The position numbers were made by a program, and so were the translations under genes. DNA of 64,000 nucleotides from Dellaglioa kimchii (GTDB taxonomy: Bacteria > Bacillota > Bacilli > Lactobacillales > Lactobacillaceae). This document shows, piece by piece, positions 8,668 through 17,371 of the stretch; position 1 is the first letter of the stretch, and every line of letters starts with the position of its first letter. The notes under the pieces are model-generated. The model did not search any database. It had not been told where the DNA came from and saw nothing but the letters and a program-made list of their open reading frames with translations. Location of the stretch: the NCBI RefSeq assembly GCF_046115505.1, contig NZ_CP170736.1, positions 1,116,001 through 1,180,000 on the forward strand, in the 5' to 3' direction.

Positions 8668-10008
8668 CTATTTACCTAAAACAGAGTAGATGTAATTGTT
8701 TAATGTTGACTTCAATTGTTCTAAATGACCTGATTTTGTTGAAGCAATAATTTCTGATTGAGGTTTATCGATAATGTAATCTTCGAATTCTTTAAAGCTG
8801 ACTTTACCTGCTTCAAAGTCTGCACCAATTCCTGATTTAAATGAGCTATAACGATCATCTAAAACTTTATCGAAGACACGATCTTCAATCAATTTAGCTG
8901 CAACTCGTAAACCAGCTGCGTAAGTATCCATTCCAACCATATGTGATAAGAATAAATCTTGCATTTCAAATGATTGACGGCGAGGTTTAGCATCAAAGTT
9001 TAAACCACCTGTTGGTAAACCACCATTTTTCAACATTTCGTACATAACTAATGTTGCTTCATAGATATCATTTGGAAATTCATCAATATCCCATCCAACT
9101 AATTTATCACCCATATTAGCATCTAATGAACCTAGCAAATTAGCATCGCGAGCAACACGAACTTCATGTTCATAAGTATGACCAGCTAAGTAAGCATGGT
9201 TTCCTTCAAGGTTCAATTTAAAATCATTTTCCAAACCATAAGTTTTCAAGAAGGCAATTGTTGTTGCAGCATCAGTATCATATTGATGTGTTGTTGGTTC
9301 CATTGGTTTTGGTTCAAGTAAGAATTGACCTGTATAACCAATTTCATTTGCGTAATCTTTTGCTAATCTAAAGAATTTAGCAATATGATCTTGTTCTAAT
9401 TTCATATCTGTATTTAATAATGAGTCATAACCTTCACGGCCACCCCAGAATACATATGATTGAGAGTTAACACGTTTAGCAATTTCTAATGAATGTTTGA
9501 TTTGAGCTGCTGAGTAAGCAAAAACGTCAGCAAAAGGTGCTGTTGCGCCACCAGCTACAAAGCGTGGATTTGTGAATAAGCTAGATGTATTCCAAAGAAC
9601 TTTCTTACCCGTTTCTTCCATCTTTTCAACAATATGGTCAACTACTTTATCAAGGTTAGCATTTGTTTCACGTAATGTATCACCTTCTGGTGCTAAATCA
9701 CGATCATGGAATGCGAAGAATTCAACACCCATTTTATCAAGAAATTCAAATAGGTAATCAACTTTAGCAATTGCTTGCTTCATTGGGTCTTCAATTGTAT
9801 CCCAAGGACGTTGAGCAGTACCATCACCAAATGGATCTGTTAAACGTTGGTCCATTGTGTGCCAAAAAGCAACTGAGAATTTGAGCCATTCGCTCATTTT
9901 TTTACCGTTAATAACTTCATCAGCGTTGTAGTAATGGAATCCATTACCTGCTTGTAAATCTTTTGTATTTCCTACGTAAGTTAGTTTTTCTTGTTCAAAT
10001 AATGACAT
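8668..10008 (-). CDS. xylA: Xylose isomerase
   Basis: This enzyme converts D-xylose to D-xylulose in the cytosol with divalent metal ions. At 446 residues it is a class II xylose isomerase. The catalytic pair His101 and Asp104 lies in FAFHDRDLAPEG, the signature VFWGGREG spans about 186-193, and the metal ligands Glu232 with Lys234, Glu268, His271, Asp296, Asp307 and Asp309 are all present. It is the first gene of xylA-xylB. A TTGCTA-17-TATAAT promoter with a XylR-like operator over the start region and a cre-like site over the -35 lies about 200 bases upstream. Confidence 0.97.
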   Translation of the reverse strand: MSLFEQEKLTYVGNTKDLQAGNGFHYYNADEVINGKKMSEWLKFSVAFWHTMDQRLTDPFGDGTAQRPWDTIEDPMKQAIAKVDYLFEFLDKMGVEFFAFHDRDLAPEGDTLRETNANLDKVVDHIVEKMEETGKKVLWNTSSLFTNPRFVAGGATAPFADVFAYSAAQIKHSLEIAKRVNSQSYVFWGGREGYDSLLNTDMKLEQDHIAKFFRLAKDYANEIGYTGQFLLEPKPMEPTTHQYDTDAATTIAFLKTYGLENDFKLNLEGNHAYLAGHTYEHEVRVARDANLLGSLDANMGDKLVGWDIDEFPNDIYEATLVMYEMLKNGGLPTGGLNFDAKPRRQSFEMQDLFLSHMVGMDTYAAGLRVAAKLIEDRVFDKVLDDRYSSFKSGIGADFEAGKVSFKEFEDYIIDKPQSEIIASTKSGHLEQLKSTLNNYIYSVLGK

Positions 10009-10185
10009 GTTTAGATCTCCTTTTTATTTTAACTATTTTTTTGATACTCACTTCGTTACGCCCTCAATGTTTCAATTAGCAAATTTTTGAAGGCAAGTGC
10101 TGACTATCTGTCTTCCGTTATTAAACTAAAACATTGCTTGTGTAACTTTAAACCAAAAATCACGCTTAAATCACACTCCCTTTAG

Positions 10186-10210
10186 TTAGTTGGTTTCCTT
10201 TACAAACTTA
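10186..10210 (-). promoter_or_regulatory. XylR operator before xylA
   Basis: The halves TTAGTTGGTTT and ACAAACTTA form an imperfect dyad resembling the Bacillus and lactobacillus XylR operator (TTAGTTTGTT and AACAAACTAA). It abuts the -10 and covers the expected transcription start, which fits roadblock repression relieved by xylose. Similar dyads lie before xylT and the GPH permease gene. Confidence 0.78.
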
Positions 10211-10238
10211 TTATAATACGCTTCCACATTTTTAGCAA
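10210..10238 (-). promoter_or_regulatory. xylA promoter
   Basis: On the minus strand TTGCTA (10233-10238) is followed after 17 bases by a consensus TATAAT (10210-10215). The leader to xylA is long, about 200 bases, and I see no conserved RNA element in it. The 301-base gap 10009-10309 otherwise holds only this promoter, its operator and a cre-like site. Confidence 0.72.
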
Positions 10239-10246
10239 GCGCTTTC
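10233..10246 (-). promoter_or_regulatory. cre-like site over the xylA -35
   Basis: The palindromic core AAGCGCTT with flanks TAGC and TCTT resembles cre, with about three mismatches to the strict pattern. It overlaps the -35, where CcpA binding would block polymerase. Confidence 0.5.
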
Positions 10247-10309
10247 TTAAAAAGATTTATAATTTCGTCTTTTCGTTAATTGATAGCTGCTGATAATATT
10301 GAATTATTT

Positions 10310-11554
10310 TTATTTTTTTACTGTTCTGATTAAGAATATTGAAATGCCACCAATCATAGAAAATACAAAAGAAAAAATGAATATCGATGAAAAGCCAATC
10401 ATTGATATTAAAATTGCCGCGATAACTGGTGCAATTGCTTGAGTAACTGTATTTCCTAAATTATAAATACCAAGAAAAAAAGCAACTCTATTTTTATCTG
10501 GAATAACTTTTAGATTTAATAAATTATCTAATGAATTCCAAATTCCCATACCTAATCCGGCTGTAAATGCATAAATGCCAATACCAATCGTATTTTGAAA
10601 GAAGAAGATACTTAAAGCGCCTATTCCTAACGATATCGTTGAAAGAGCAATTGGTAATTTTAATATTTTAAATTTATCAGATACTGGACCAGCAATGAAT
10701 CCCATTGCTATTCCAAATATTAACATCACACCATTAATTAATTGAATTGACTGTTGCGTTTCCTGAGCACCTTTGTGCAAGAAATCAGTCATAATAAATA
10801 ATAAATACCCCGTTACCATAAAATTACCAACACCTTGAAATAGTTTACCAATGAGTGCTAAATAGTAATCTCTTCCGATTGACCATTTTGGAAATGCAGT
10901 AAATAGTTTATTGATTGAAAAACCACTTTTTTTATTTTTTTCTTTAATAATAATTTCTTCGTCTAAATTAGAAGGTTCATGAACAATAACTGCTGCAATA
11001 AGCGTCCCAATAAACGTCAATACTCCAAATATAATAAACCCTAGTCTGTACTGTCCTAAAAGGCCAGCAGCAAGAATTGTAAACCCATTATTACCAATTG
11101 CCATTCCTAAGCCGCCATATGCACCAGACGCAGTTCCTTGATTATCTTCGCTTGCAAGATCAATCCATGCCACCATAGGGGCTACAATGAAATTCAACGC
11201 TACCTGCCCAATTAACCAACTAATAAGTAAAACCGTGACGTTAGGAGATACAGAGGCACAAATCATAGACACCATAAACGCTGCCGATCCACCAACCAAC
11301 CACGGTGTCCTTTTACCAAATCGAGACTTTGTTCTATCTGATAACCATCCTGCTAACATATTAGAAAATGCAGCAACTACCATACCAAGTGTTGAAAACA
11401 ATGCAACTAATTGTACTTTATGAGCAGAATCAAATTGTTGTAGCATTGTAGGTAAAAATAAACTAGAAACTGCAATATATGGACCTAACCAAAATGCTGG
11501 GCCAATAATTAAACCTGGAATTAATCGTTTTAGTGATACTTCTTTTATTTTCAT
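10310..11554 (-). CDS. MFS sugar permease paired with GH43 xylosidase
   Basis: This is a 12-helix major facilitator of about 414 residues, with the conserved loop GWLSDRTKSRFGKRTPW after helix 2 and a matching GPVSDKFK loop in the second half. It follows the GH43 gene in one transcript, the two frames almost touching. A GTG 18 bases upstream keeps the frame open, but the ATG at 11554 has an AGGGGA site five bases before it and is preferred. Context suggests uptake of a xyloside or xylo-oligosaccharide, but the substrate is not readable from sequence. No clear terminator follows, so some read-through to xylA cannot be excluded. Confidence 0.82.
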   Translation of the reverse strand: MKIKEVSLKRLIPGLIIGPAFWLGPYIAVSSLFLPTMLQQFDSAHKVQLVALFSTLGMVVAAFSNMLAGWLSDRTKSRFGKRTPWLVGGSAAFMVSMICASVSPNVTVLLISWLIGQVALNFIVAPMVAWIDLASEDNQGTASGAYGGLGMAIGNNGFTILAAGLLGQYRLGFIIFGVLTFIGTLIAAVIVHEPSNLDEEIIIKEKNKKSGFSINKLFTAFPKWSIGRDYYLALIGKLFQGVGNFMVTGYLLFIMTDFLHKGAQETQQSIQLINGVMLIFGIAMGFIAGPVSDKFKILKLPIALSTISLGIGALSIFFFQNTIGIGIYAFTAGLGMGIWNSLDNLLNLKVIPDKNRVAFFLGIYNLGNTVTQAIAPVIAAILISMIGFSSIFIFSFVFSMIGGISIFLIRTVKK

Positions 11555-11574
11555 TTTTCTTCCCCTTTTCACTT

Positions 11575-13233
11575 TTAAGAATTAATAACTTGATAATAAG
11601 AAAAATCAGCAAATGAATCATGTTGATGTGAGTCTACCGAACCAATAAAATTATAAAGCCCTGTAAAACCACCGATTTCTCCTTCTGCACCGTTAACACC
11701 CTCATCTGATAGATAAGATACATCGACATTATCAATAAAAAGCTTCCAAGTATCTTCAGTATTTAGTCTGTAACTAAACTTAGCGACTCCTTCAATATAA
11801 GTAATTTTCAATTCAACAATTCCTGCATCAATATTTATTTTGTGATTAACGTACTCCGTTCTTTCGCCTAAATTAGCCTCTAGTATTGTTAATACAGTTG
11901 AATTCTGTTCTTCAGAATAAACAAGATGAAAATAAATCCAATTATTTGAATCATAGTATAATCCAAGACCTGCAGTTTCAGAATAATGATTAGGATGAAA
12001 TTCAACCTTTGTCTTAACTTCGTAATTTAAAGAAGTTGCTCTTGTACCCATAATTGCTGGATTCATTTGTGAGAAAAATGAATTTTTTCCGTGGATTCTT
12101 AAAAATCCCGTTCTTTCATTAAGATTAACCCAAGATTCTTTTTGTACTTGATATGGCGTCATAAATCTAAGATCGTATTTATCAGTATCAAAATTATCGA
12201 AGATATCATCATTTATTTTAGACTGCATCATTGTGCCGACTGGAGCTTCAATTTCCATTTTGGCTAAATTAGATCCATCAGCCATTTCCAACCATCCATC
12301 AGTAGACCATCTCATTTTTTGAATAGCAGTTTCTCGACCTAATGGGTTTTTTAATTGTCCAGTAAGTGGTCTAGACATTAGATGGGCAATATACCATTCG
12401 CCATCTTTAGTTTCCACTAATGATCCATGACCTGACTTTTGCATAATAGAATTTGGATTATACATTTCAAAATGTCCAGCATCAGGATCGCCAAGAGAAT
12501 ATAAATGTCTTGGTGATGACGTAATTATTGGTTCGCCAGAAGGATGTGCTTCATAAGGTCCAAATATTTTTTTTGATCGACCAATTTCAATACCATGTGC
12601 GTAACCAGTTCCTCCGGCAGCAATAATTAAGTAGTAATAACCATTCTTTTTATATATCTGAGGTGCTTCTGCACAACCACGAGTTGTAAAACCTTGTGTT
12701 ACTCGAGTAAATTTACCGATAATACCGCCATTTTTTAAATCAACTTCTGCAATTACAATATGTCCAGGTGCTTGAAAGCCATCACGTGTTTCCCATTCAA
12801 GAATTGATATATAGTGTTTACCATCAACATCATGAAATATTGCTGGATCGAACCCAATAGAAGTTAAATAGATTGGATCTGACCATGGCCCTGTTATATC
12901 GTCTGCACAAACTGCATATGAATCTGAATTAAACTCACGTCCTGCCATGTTTAACATATGTGAAAATGCAATCCAATATTTCTTTGTTACCTCATCATAT
13001 GACAAATGAGGTGCCCAAATTCCTGCTGGCGTATTTGTACCCTGTAACCTTATTTCTTCATTACCCAAGGCATAAGTAATTAACTCCCAATTAACTAAAT
13101 CAACTGACTTAAATATTTGAATACCTGGAGTCCAATGAAATGTTGACGTCGCAATGTAATAGATATCCCCCACTCTTATAATAGATGGATCCGGTGCCAT
13201 TCCTGAAATTATAGGGTTTTTTATTATTGTCAT
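11575..13233 (-). CDS. GH43 beta-xylosidase / arabinofuranosidase-like
   Basis: This 552-residue glycoside hydrolase family 43 protein has the five-bladed propeller domain followed by a C-terminal beta-sandwich (about residues 340-550). The expected catalytic triad is Asp15 (GMAPDPS), Asp129 (GFDPAIF) and Glu189 (AEAPQIY). No signal peptide is present, so it acts on imported short oligosaccharides. It heads a two-gene unit with an MFS permease, behind a cre and a GATTAC dyad. It differs from the second GH43 (17372-18991) at the acid site (AEAPQIY versus VEGPHLY), so the two probably differ in substrate. Confidence 0.88.
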   Translation of the reverse strand: MTIIKNPIISGMAPDPSIIRVGDIYYIATSTFHWTPGIQIFKSVDLVNWELITYALGNEEIRLQGTNTPAGIWAPHLSYDEVTKKYWIAFSHMLNMAGREFNSDSYAVCADDITGPWSDPIYLTSIGFDPAIFHDVDGKHYISILEWETRDGFQAPGHIVIAEVDLKNGGIIGKFTRVTQGFTTRGCAEAPQIYKKNGYYYLIIAAGGTGYAHGIEIGRSKKIFGPYEAHPSGEPIITSSPRHLYSLGDPDAGHFEMYNPNSIMQKSGHGSLVETKDGEWYIAHLMSRPLTGQLKNPLGRETAIQKMRWSTDGWLEMADGSNLAKMEIEAPVGTMMQSKINDDIFDNFDTDKYDLRFMTPYQVQKESWVNLNERTGFLRIHGKNSFFSQMNPAIMGTRATSLNYEVKTKVEFHPNHYSETAGLGLYYDSNNWIYFHLVYSEEQNSTVLTILEANLGERTEYVNHKINIDAGIVELKITYIEGVAKFSYRLNTEDTWKLFIDNVDVSYLSDEGVNGAEGEIGGFTGLYNFIGSVDSHQHDSFADFSYYQVINS

Positions 13234-13261
13234 TTTACTTTCCTCTCTTTTCCATATTGTT

Positions 13262-13281
13262 GATTACGTTTACATGTAATC
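13262..13281 (-). promoter_or_regulatory. GATTAC dyad before the GH43-MFS unit
   Basis: GATTAC, an eight-base spacer, then GTAATC form a perfect inverted repeat in the promoter region. It overlaps a cre site. It is a candidate operator for the adjacent AraC-type regulator, which is inference from position only. Confidence 0.4.
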
Positions 13282-13288
13282 GCTTTCT
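13275..13288 (-). promoter_or_regulatory. cre site before GH43-MFS unit
   Basis: TGTAATCGCTTTCT matches 13 of 14 positions of TGWAANCGNTNWCA, about 42 bases upstream of the GH43 start. Confidence 0.6.
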
Positions 13289-13323
13289 ATTTTAGAATAG
13301 TCATTATTAACGCAAAAAAAAAG

Positions 13324-13348
13324 AGGATAATTCATTTAGAATTATCCT
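13324..13348 (-). terminator. Terminator of the AraC-type regulator gene
   Basis: A perfect 10-base stem (AGGATAATTC / GAATTATCCT) with a five-base loop is followed on the minus strand by nine T residues. The stem touches the stop codon of the regulator. Confidence 0.85.
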
Positions 13349-14223
13349 TAATTCGTACTATTTGTATTAAATTTACGTATATACTCTCGTGGCGATAACC
13401 CAAAATGTTTTTTAAACTCGCGACTGAAGTGACTTTGTGCAGAGTATCCCAACTTATTTGAAATTTCATTTATTTGTGCTTTAGGTTGCAGTAATAAATT
13501 TTTTGAATCGGTTAATTTCAAATTAATTGCGTACTCCTGCGGAGATAAATTATAATAACTTTTGAATAATTTCAATGCATAGCTCTGACTAATATGTCTT
13601 TTCTCAATAATATCTGAAACAGAAATTTTAGCATGCTCCTCAGAATGATATATTTCATAATCAATTTTTTCTTTAATATCATTAGCAATTTTCTGGCATA
13701 ATGTAAATTTTTTCATATCTCCCTTAATAGATATACTAGTTTCATCTTCAAAAGATCGTATCAATATTTTTATTGCACTAATAACATCAATTTGAATCGT
13801 AAATTTATCTATCAAACTATAATCGGCTTTTATCATATTAATAATCTTTTTAACACTTTTTTTAAGATCATTATAAATAATATCTTTATCTGAAATAATC
13901 TTATTTGTGTACTCTCTTATTAATAGGTATCTTAATGTAGGACTATCCAAATCAAAATGGATACAAAAAAATTCCATTTTTTCATTATTCATCGCATAAT
14001 TTGCATGTCTTGTATCAGCGGGTATCAACGTAAATTCTCCCGCATTAATAATTATATCGCCTAATTCTGTCACAGTTTTTTGGCTACCTTTTAAAATATA
14101 AATCAATTCAAATGCTGGATGCTCCTCAGGAAACCAATTCCAATTTGGCTGAACTTCTTCGAGATGTCCACCAAATACTGTAAAATGTGTATTAATAATT
14201 GGTAAATAATTTATTTTAGACAT
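13348..14223 (-). CDS. AraC-family transcriptional regulator
   Basis: This 291-residue regulator has an N-terminal cupin-like sugar-sensing domain (residues 1-150, with PADTRHANY and HPAFELIYI) and a C-terminal double helix-turn-helix domain (about 190-285) ending in the family signature ISNKLGYSAQSHFSREFKKHFGLSPREY. It lies directly upstream of the GH43-MFS pair in the same direction but is separated by a strong terminator. A cre-like site precedes it. It probably activates the GH43-MFS unit, by analogy with other AraC/GH43 neighbours. The effector is unknown. Confidence 0.87.
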   Translation of the reverse strand: MSKINYLPIINTHFTVFGGHLEEVQPNWNWFPEEHPAFELIYILKGSQKTVTELGDIIINAGEFTLIPADTRHANYAMNNEKMEFFCIHFDLDSPTLRYLLIREYTNKIISDKDIIYNDLKKSVKKIINMIKADYSLIDKFTIQIDVISAIKILIRSFEDETSISIKGDMKKFTLCQKIANDIKEKIDYEIYHSEEHAKISVSDIIEKRHISQSYALKLFKSYYNLSPQEYAINLKLTDSKNLLLQPKAQINEISNKLGYSAQSHFSREFKKHFGLSPREYIRKFNTNSTN

Positions 14224-14250
14224 ATTTTCTCCATTTCATAGCAGAGACAT

Positions 14251-14264
14251 TTTAAGCGTTTTCA
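14251..14264 (-). promoter_or_regulatory. cre site before the AraC-type gene
   Basis: TTTAAGCGTTTTCA matches 13 of 14 positions of the cre pattern and lies 28 bases before the regulator start. Confidence 0.5.
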
Positions 14265-14305
14265 ATCAGCTGAAATTATATCATAATTTTAAATTGGTAT
14301 AAAAA

Positions 14306-14332
14306 AATAGAAGCCTTATACTAGCTTCTATT
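14306..14332 (-). terminator. Terminator of xylR
   Basis: AATAGAAGC pairs with GCTTCTATT around a nine-base loop and is followed on the minus strand by a run of T residues. Confidence 0.78.
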
Positions 14333-14348
14333 TTAGTACTCTTCTATT

Positions 14349-15494
14349 TTAAATTAAAAATTTAATTTTAATTTTACCCATATCTAAAATTCGATGTGTT
14401 ATCACTGACATTGCCCCCAATAACGTTGAAAATTCAACATTAGTTGAGAGTCTAACAGCTACTTCCTTACTTGAAACCTTTTTTAATTCATCATTAATTT
14501 GATCAATAATAACTGGTATTTTTTCAATTAATGGGGAATTTAAATAAATAATTTCAGGATTAAATTCAACATTAACGTTATGTACAACTTCTGTTATTAA
14601 ATGTACAAAATAAGAAATTTCTTTCTTAACGCTAGCATTATTTTGATAATATAACGCTTGTACATCATCCAACTCAATTTCTCTTTTTAATTCAATTTTT
14701 AATTTATTTATAATTGCATCTTGTGAGCACATATCTTCAATCCGGCGTGTATTACCTTCTATTTCATTTTCTGAATGTATCAGCATACGACCAATTTCTC
14801 CTGCCTCACCACTCCAACCACGATAAAGTTCATTATCAATAATTAATCCCGCACCAATTCCTTTATGAATACTGATTGTAATTAAATTATTAATTATTTC
14901 CTTACTAAAATCACGTTCAAAAACAGCCGCTAAATTTGCTTCATTTTCTATACTAATTGGAACATTTACCATTTTTTTTAATTCTTCAATAACCGACATA
15001 CCTTGTAAATCTAAAAATGGTAGATAAGTAATTTCATAGTTATTATCCACAACTCCATGAATTGAAATACCAATTCCTAAAAGACCATGTATTGTCTGCC
15101 GATTATCAGAAAAATCAATATTATCTTTAATAATACTTAAAACATTAGTTAAATTATTCATTTTTAATTGGTAGCGATTATATGAAATCATTTTTCCATT
15201 AAAATAATTTAACATAACATCTAAATAATCATATCCCATATCAAGAGCAATGGTATACCCATATTCTCGATTTATATTTAACATAATTGGTTTTCGACCA
15301 CCAATTTTAGTACTATCACCTTCGCCCTGTTTCTCAACAAGTTGCTGTTCTTCCAGCTCATTAAAAATAGTCGAAACCGTTGCTTTATTTAAATTTAAAT
15401 TTTTAGATATTTGTGCTCTAGATATTTTTTCATTATTAAATATTTGTTGCAAAACTAGTTTTGAATTATCGCCTCGTAATGCTTCTATTTCCAC
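14349..15494 (-). CDS. xylR: ROK-family xylose repressor
   Basis: This 381-residue protein has a winged helix-turn-helix at about residues 12-65 (ISRAQISKNLNLNKATVSTIFNELEEQQLV) joined to a ROK sugar-binding domain with the ISIHKGIGAGLIIDNELYRGWSGEAGEIG block. The cysteine-rich zinc motif of ROK kinases is not conserved, which fits a repressor rather than an enzyme. By homology it represses xyl genes when xylose is absent. Three dyads matching XylR operators occur in this window (10186, 17045 and 20523). It has its own terminator and lies downstream of the xylose symporter gene. The regulatory assignment combines family knowledge and context. Confidence 0.9.
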   Translation of the reverse strand: MEIEALRGDNSKLVLQQIFNNEKISRAQISKNLNLNKATVSTIFNELEEQQLVEKQGEGDSTKIGGRKPIMLNINREYGYTIALDMGYDYLDVMLNYFNGKMISYNRYQLKMNNLTNVLSIIKDNIDFSDNRQTIHGLLGIGISIHGVVDNNYEITYLPFLDLQGMSVIEELKKMVNVPISIENEANLAAVFERDFSKEIINNLITISIHKGIGAGLIIDNELYRGWSGEAGEIGRMLIHSENEIEGNTRRIEDMCSQDAIINKLKIELKREIELDDVQALYYQNNASVKKEISYFVHLITEVVHNVNVEFNPEIIYLNSPLIEKIPVIIDQINDELKKVSSKEVAVRLSTNVEFSTLLGAMSVITHRILDMGKIKIKFLI

Positions 15495-15580
15495 TTTGAT
15501 TACTTCCTTATGTATTATTGATATCTTTAGTAATCATACCATATTTAAGCATTTCATTAGTACAACGAGGGTTCAAAAAA

Positions 15581-15616
15581 AATACTCCCAAAATTAATTA
15601 TAATTTTGGGAGTATT
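15581..15616 (-). terminator. Terminator of xylT
   Basis: A perfect 16-base stem (AATACTCCCAAAATTA and its complement) with a four-base loop is followed on the minus strand by a T tract. It is among the strongest hairpins in the window. Confidence 0.9.
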
Positions 15617-15628
15617 TACATAATAATT

Positions 15629-16972
15629 TTATTCTTTAACACTTACAGCATGAAGATGATCTTCAATTTCTTCTAGTGTCTTACCACGTGTTTCGAATAC
15701 TCCAGATTTAACGAACCAAACCGCAAGTAAACAAAAGACACCGTAGCCAATAAATAATTTTTCTGTTCCTAATGAAGCAAGTAGAGTTGGGAATGTTAAT
15801 GATACTAACATGTTCGCAATCCAGTTAACACAGCCACTGAATCCAACACCTAATCCACGAATGTTTAATGGGAATACTTCACCAATCATAACCCACATAA
15901 CAGGTCCCCAAGTAGCTGAGAAGAAACAAATATATACAGTCAAAGCAATAGCTGCAATCCATGCAGCTGACATTGAGTTTTGAGAGTAAGCCATAGCAAT
16001 TCCTAAAGTGAATAATGAAAGTGCCATACCAATAGCACCAACAACTAACATTACTTTTCTGTTAACTTTATCCATAATAAGTACTGCCACAATTGTAACA
16101 ATGACATTTGCAACGCCAATACCAATATGAGCAAGTAATGCTGCAGATACCCCAAATCCAATATCCGTAAAAATTGTAGGAGCATAGTACAATACAGTAT
16201 TACATCCCATGATTTGTTGGAAAATTGCTAATCCGACCCCAATAACTAATGCAGGACGAACATACTTAGAAAATAATTCTTTGAATCCACCTGATTTAAC
16301 TTGTGCTTGTTTTTCAATATCGGCTAATTCTTCTTCAACTTTATCAGCCGTTCTTAATTGTCCTAACACGCCTCTAGCTTGATCAATCTTACCTACCTTC
16401 ACTAAGAAACGTGGACTTTCTGGTAGGAAAAGGGCACCAATGAATAAAATTAATGCTGGAACTGCAGCTGCAGCCAACATAACACGCCAACCATGGTACA
16501 TACCTTGCCATGAGTAATTCGTGATATATGCAAGCAGAATACCACTCATAATCATAAGCTGATTCAAACTTGATAATGAACCACGCATTTCAGCAGGTGC
16601 TACCTCTGATAGATACATTGGAACTAATGTTGATGCACCACCAACTGCGATACCTAAAATAAATCTAAATAATAATAATGACCAAAATTCTGGAGCAAGA
16701 CCACATCCTATTGCTCCGATGAAGAATATGATTGCCGCGACTAAAACTAATAGTCGACGACCCACCTTATCTGCTAGTGGTCCAATAATAGCTGCTCCAA
16801 ATATTGCTCCAAATAACACACCACTAACAATCCATCCCTGTTGCCACGTATTTAAACTTAATTGTTTTTGAATAAATAATATGGCACCTGAAATAACACC
16901 AGTATCATATCCAAAAAGAATTCCACCTAACGCACCAAAGAAATATATAAAGCTTTTTGATACTTTACCCAT
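15629..16972 (-). CDS. xylT: Xylose-proton symporter (MFS sugar porter)
   Basis: This 447-residue, 12-helix protein is of the sugar porter family (XylE/AraE/XylT). The family motifs GRR-L after helix 2, PMYLSEVAPAEMRGSL before helix 5, PESPRFL after helix 6 and the C-terminal FETRGKTLEEIE are present. The ATG at 16972 has GGGAGG about ten bases upstream; a longer frame from a TTG at 16990 would swallow that ribosome site. A TTGACT-17-TATATT promoter overlain by a XylR dyad and followed by a cre makes xylose the most likely substrate. Confidence 0.88.
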   Translation of the reverse strand: MGKVSKSFIYFFGALGGILFGYDTGVISGAILFIQKQLSLNTWQQGWIVSGVLFGAIFGAAIIGPLADKVGRRLLVLVAAIIFFIGAIGCGLAPEFWSLLLFRFILGIAVGGASTLVPMYLSEVAPAEMRGSLSSLNQLMIMSGILLAYITNYSWQGMYHGWRVMLAAAAVPALILFIGALFLPESPRFLVKVGKIDQARGVLGQLRTADKVEEELADIEKQAQVKSGGFKELFSKYVRPALVIGVGLAIFQQIMGCNTVLYYAPTIFTDIGFGVSAALLAHIGIGVANVIVTIVAVLIMDKVNRKVMLVVGAIGMALSLFTLGIAMAYSQNSMSAAWIAAIALTVYICFFSATWGPVMWVMIGEVFPLNIRGLGVGFSGCVNWIANMLVSLTFPTLLASLGTEKLFIGYGVFCLLAVWFVKSGVFETRGKTLEEIEDHLHAVSVKE

Positions 16973-17007
16973 AATGTAAATACCTCCCAATATTTTATTA
17001 ACGTTTT

Positions 17008-17021
17008 TGTAAGCGTTATCA
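17008..17021 (-). promoter_or_regulatory. cre site before xylT
   Basis: TGTAAGCGTTATCA is a perfect match to the cre pattern and lies just downstream of the -10, overlapping the start region. Confidence 0.75.
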
Positions 17022-17063
17022 ACAAACTAAATATATACCTTTTGGTTTGTTTAGTCAACAAAC
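17021..17063 (-). promoter_or_regulatory. xylT promoter with XylR operator and half-site
   Basis: On the minus strand TTGACT (17053-17058) and TATATT (17030-17035) are 17 bases apart. GTTTGTT-5-AACAAAC (17045-17063) is a perfect dyad over the -35, and an extra half-site AACAAACTAA occupies 17021-17030 at the start region. Both match the XylR operator half-site. The rest of the long gap 17064-17237 holds no gene, only an AT-rich stretch with a small GTGTAA/TTACAC hairpin. Confidence 0.78.
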
Positions 17064-17237
17064 TTTTGGCAATATATTTATCCTTAATATTAATCTTAGT
17101 GTAATTGAATTTTACACCGAAGTTTCTTCGACTAGAACGAGCATAATCCCTTTTTCTATTTACCCATATCTATTACAAAGGAATTGATTAGTACATCTAT
17201 AGGATTGAATATGTTAATTTATTTTTAAAAATAAAAA

Positions 17238-17272
17238 AAGAAGATCAATTCAAAAACGAATTAATCTTCTTT
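17238..17272 (-). terminator. Terminator of the GPH-GH43 unit
   Basis: AAGAAGAT-AATTC pairs with GAATT-ATCTTCTT (one mismatch) and is followed on the minus strand by seven T residues. It lies about 100 bases after the GH43 stop. Confidence 0.8.
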
Positions 17273-17371
17273 AAAACTACTTAGCAATACTGTTTAGCAT
17301 ATAACCAAATAAACTATTTAATTTCTTGATTGTAGATTACTAAGTAGTCCTTTTCCTGTAATCAAACTTTA

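Noticed and set aside
15250..15597. 115-residue plus-strand open frame across the xylR start
   Set aside because: It is antisense to the XylR DNA-binding domain and has no ribosome site or recognisable domain.
15581..15616. Terminal inverted repeat of a mobile element
   Set aside because: The 16-base perfect repeat has a four-base loop and T tail, so it is a terminator. No transposase gene is in the window.
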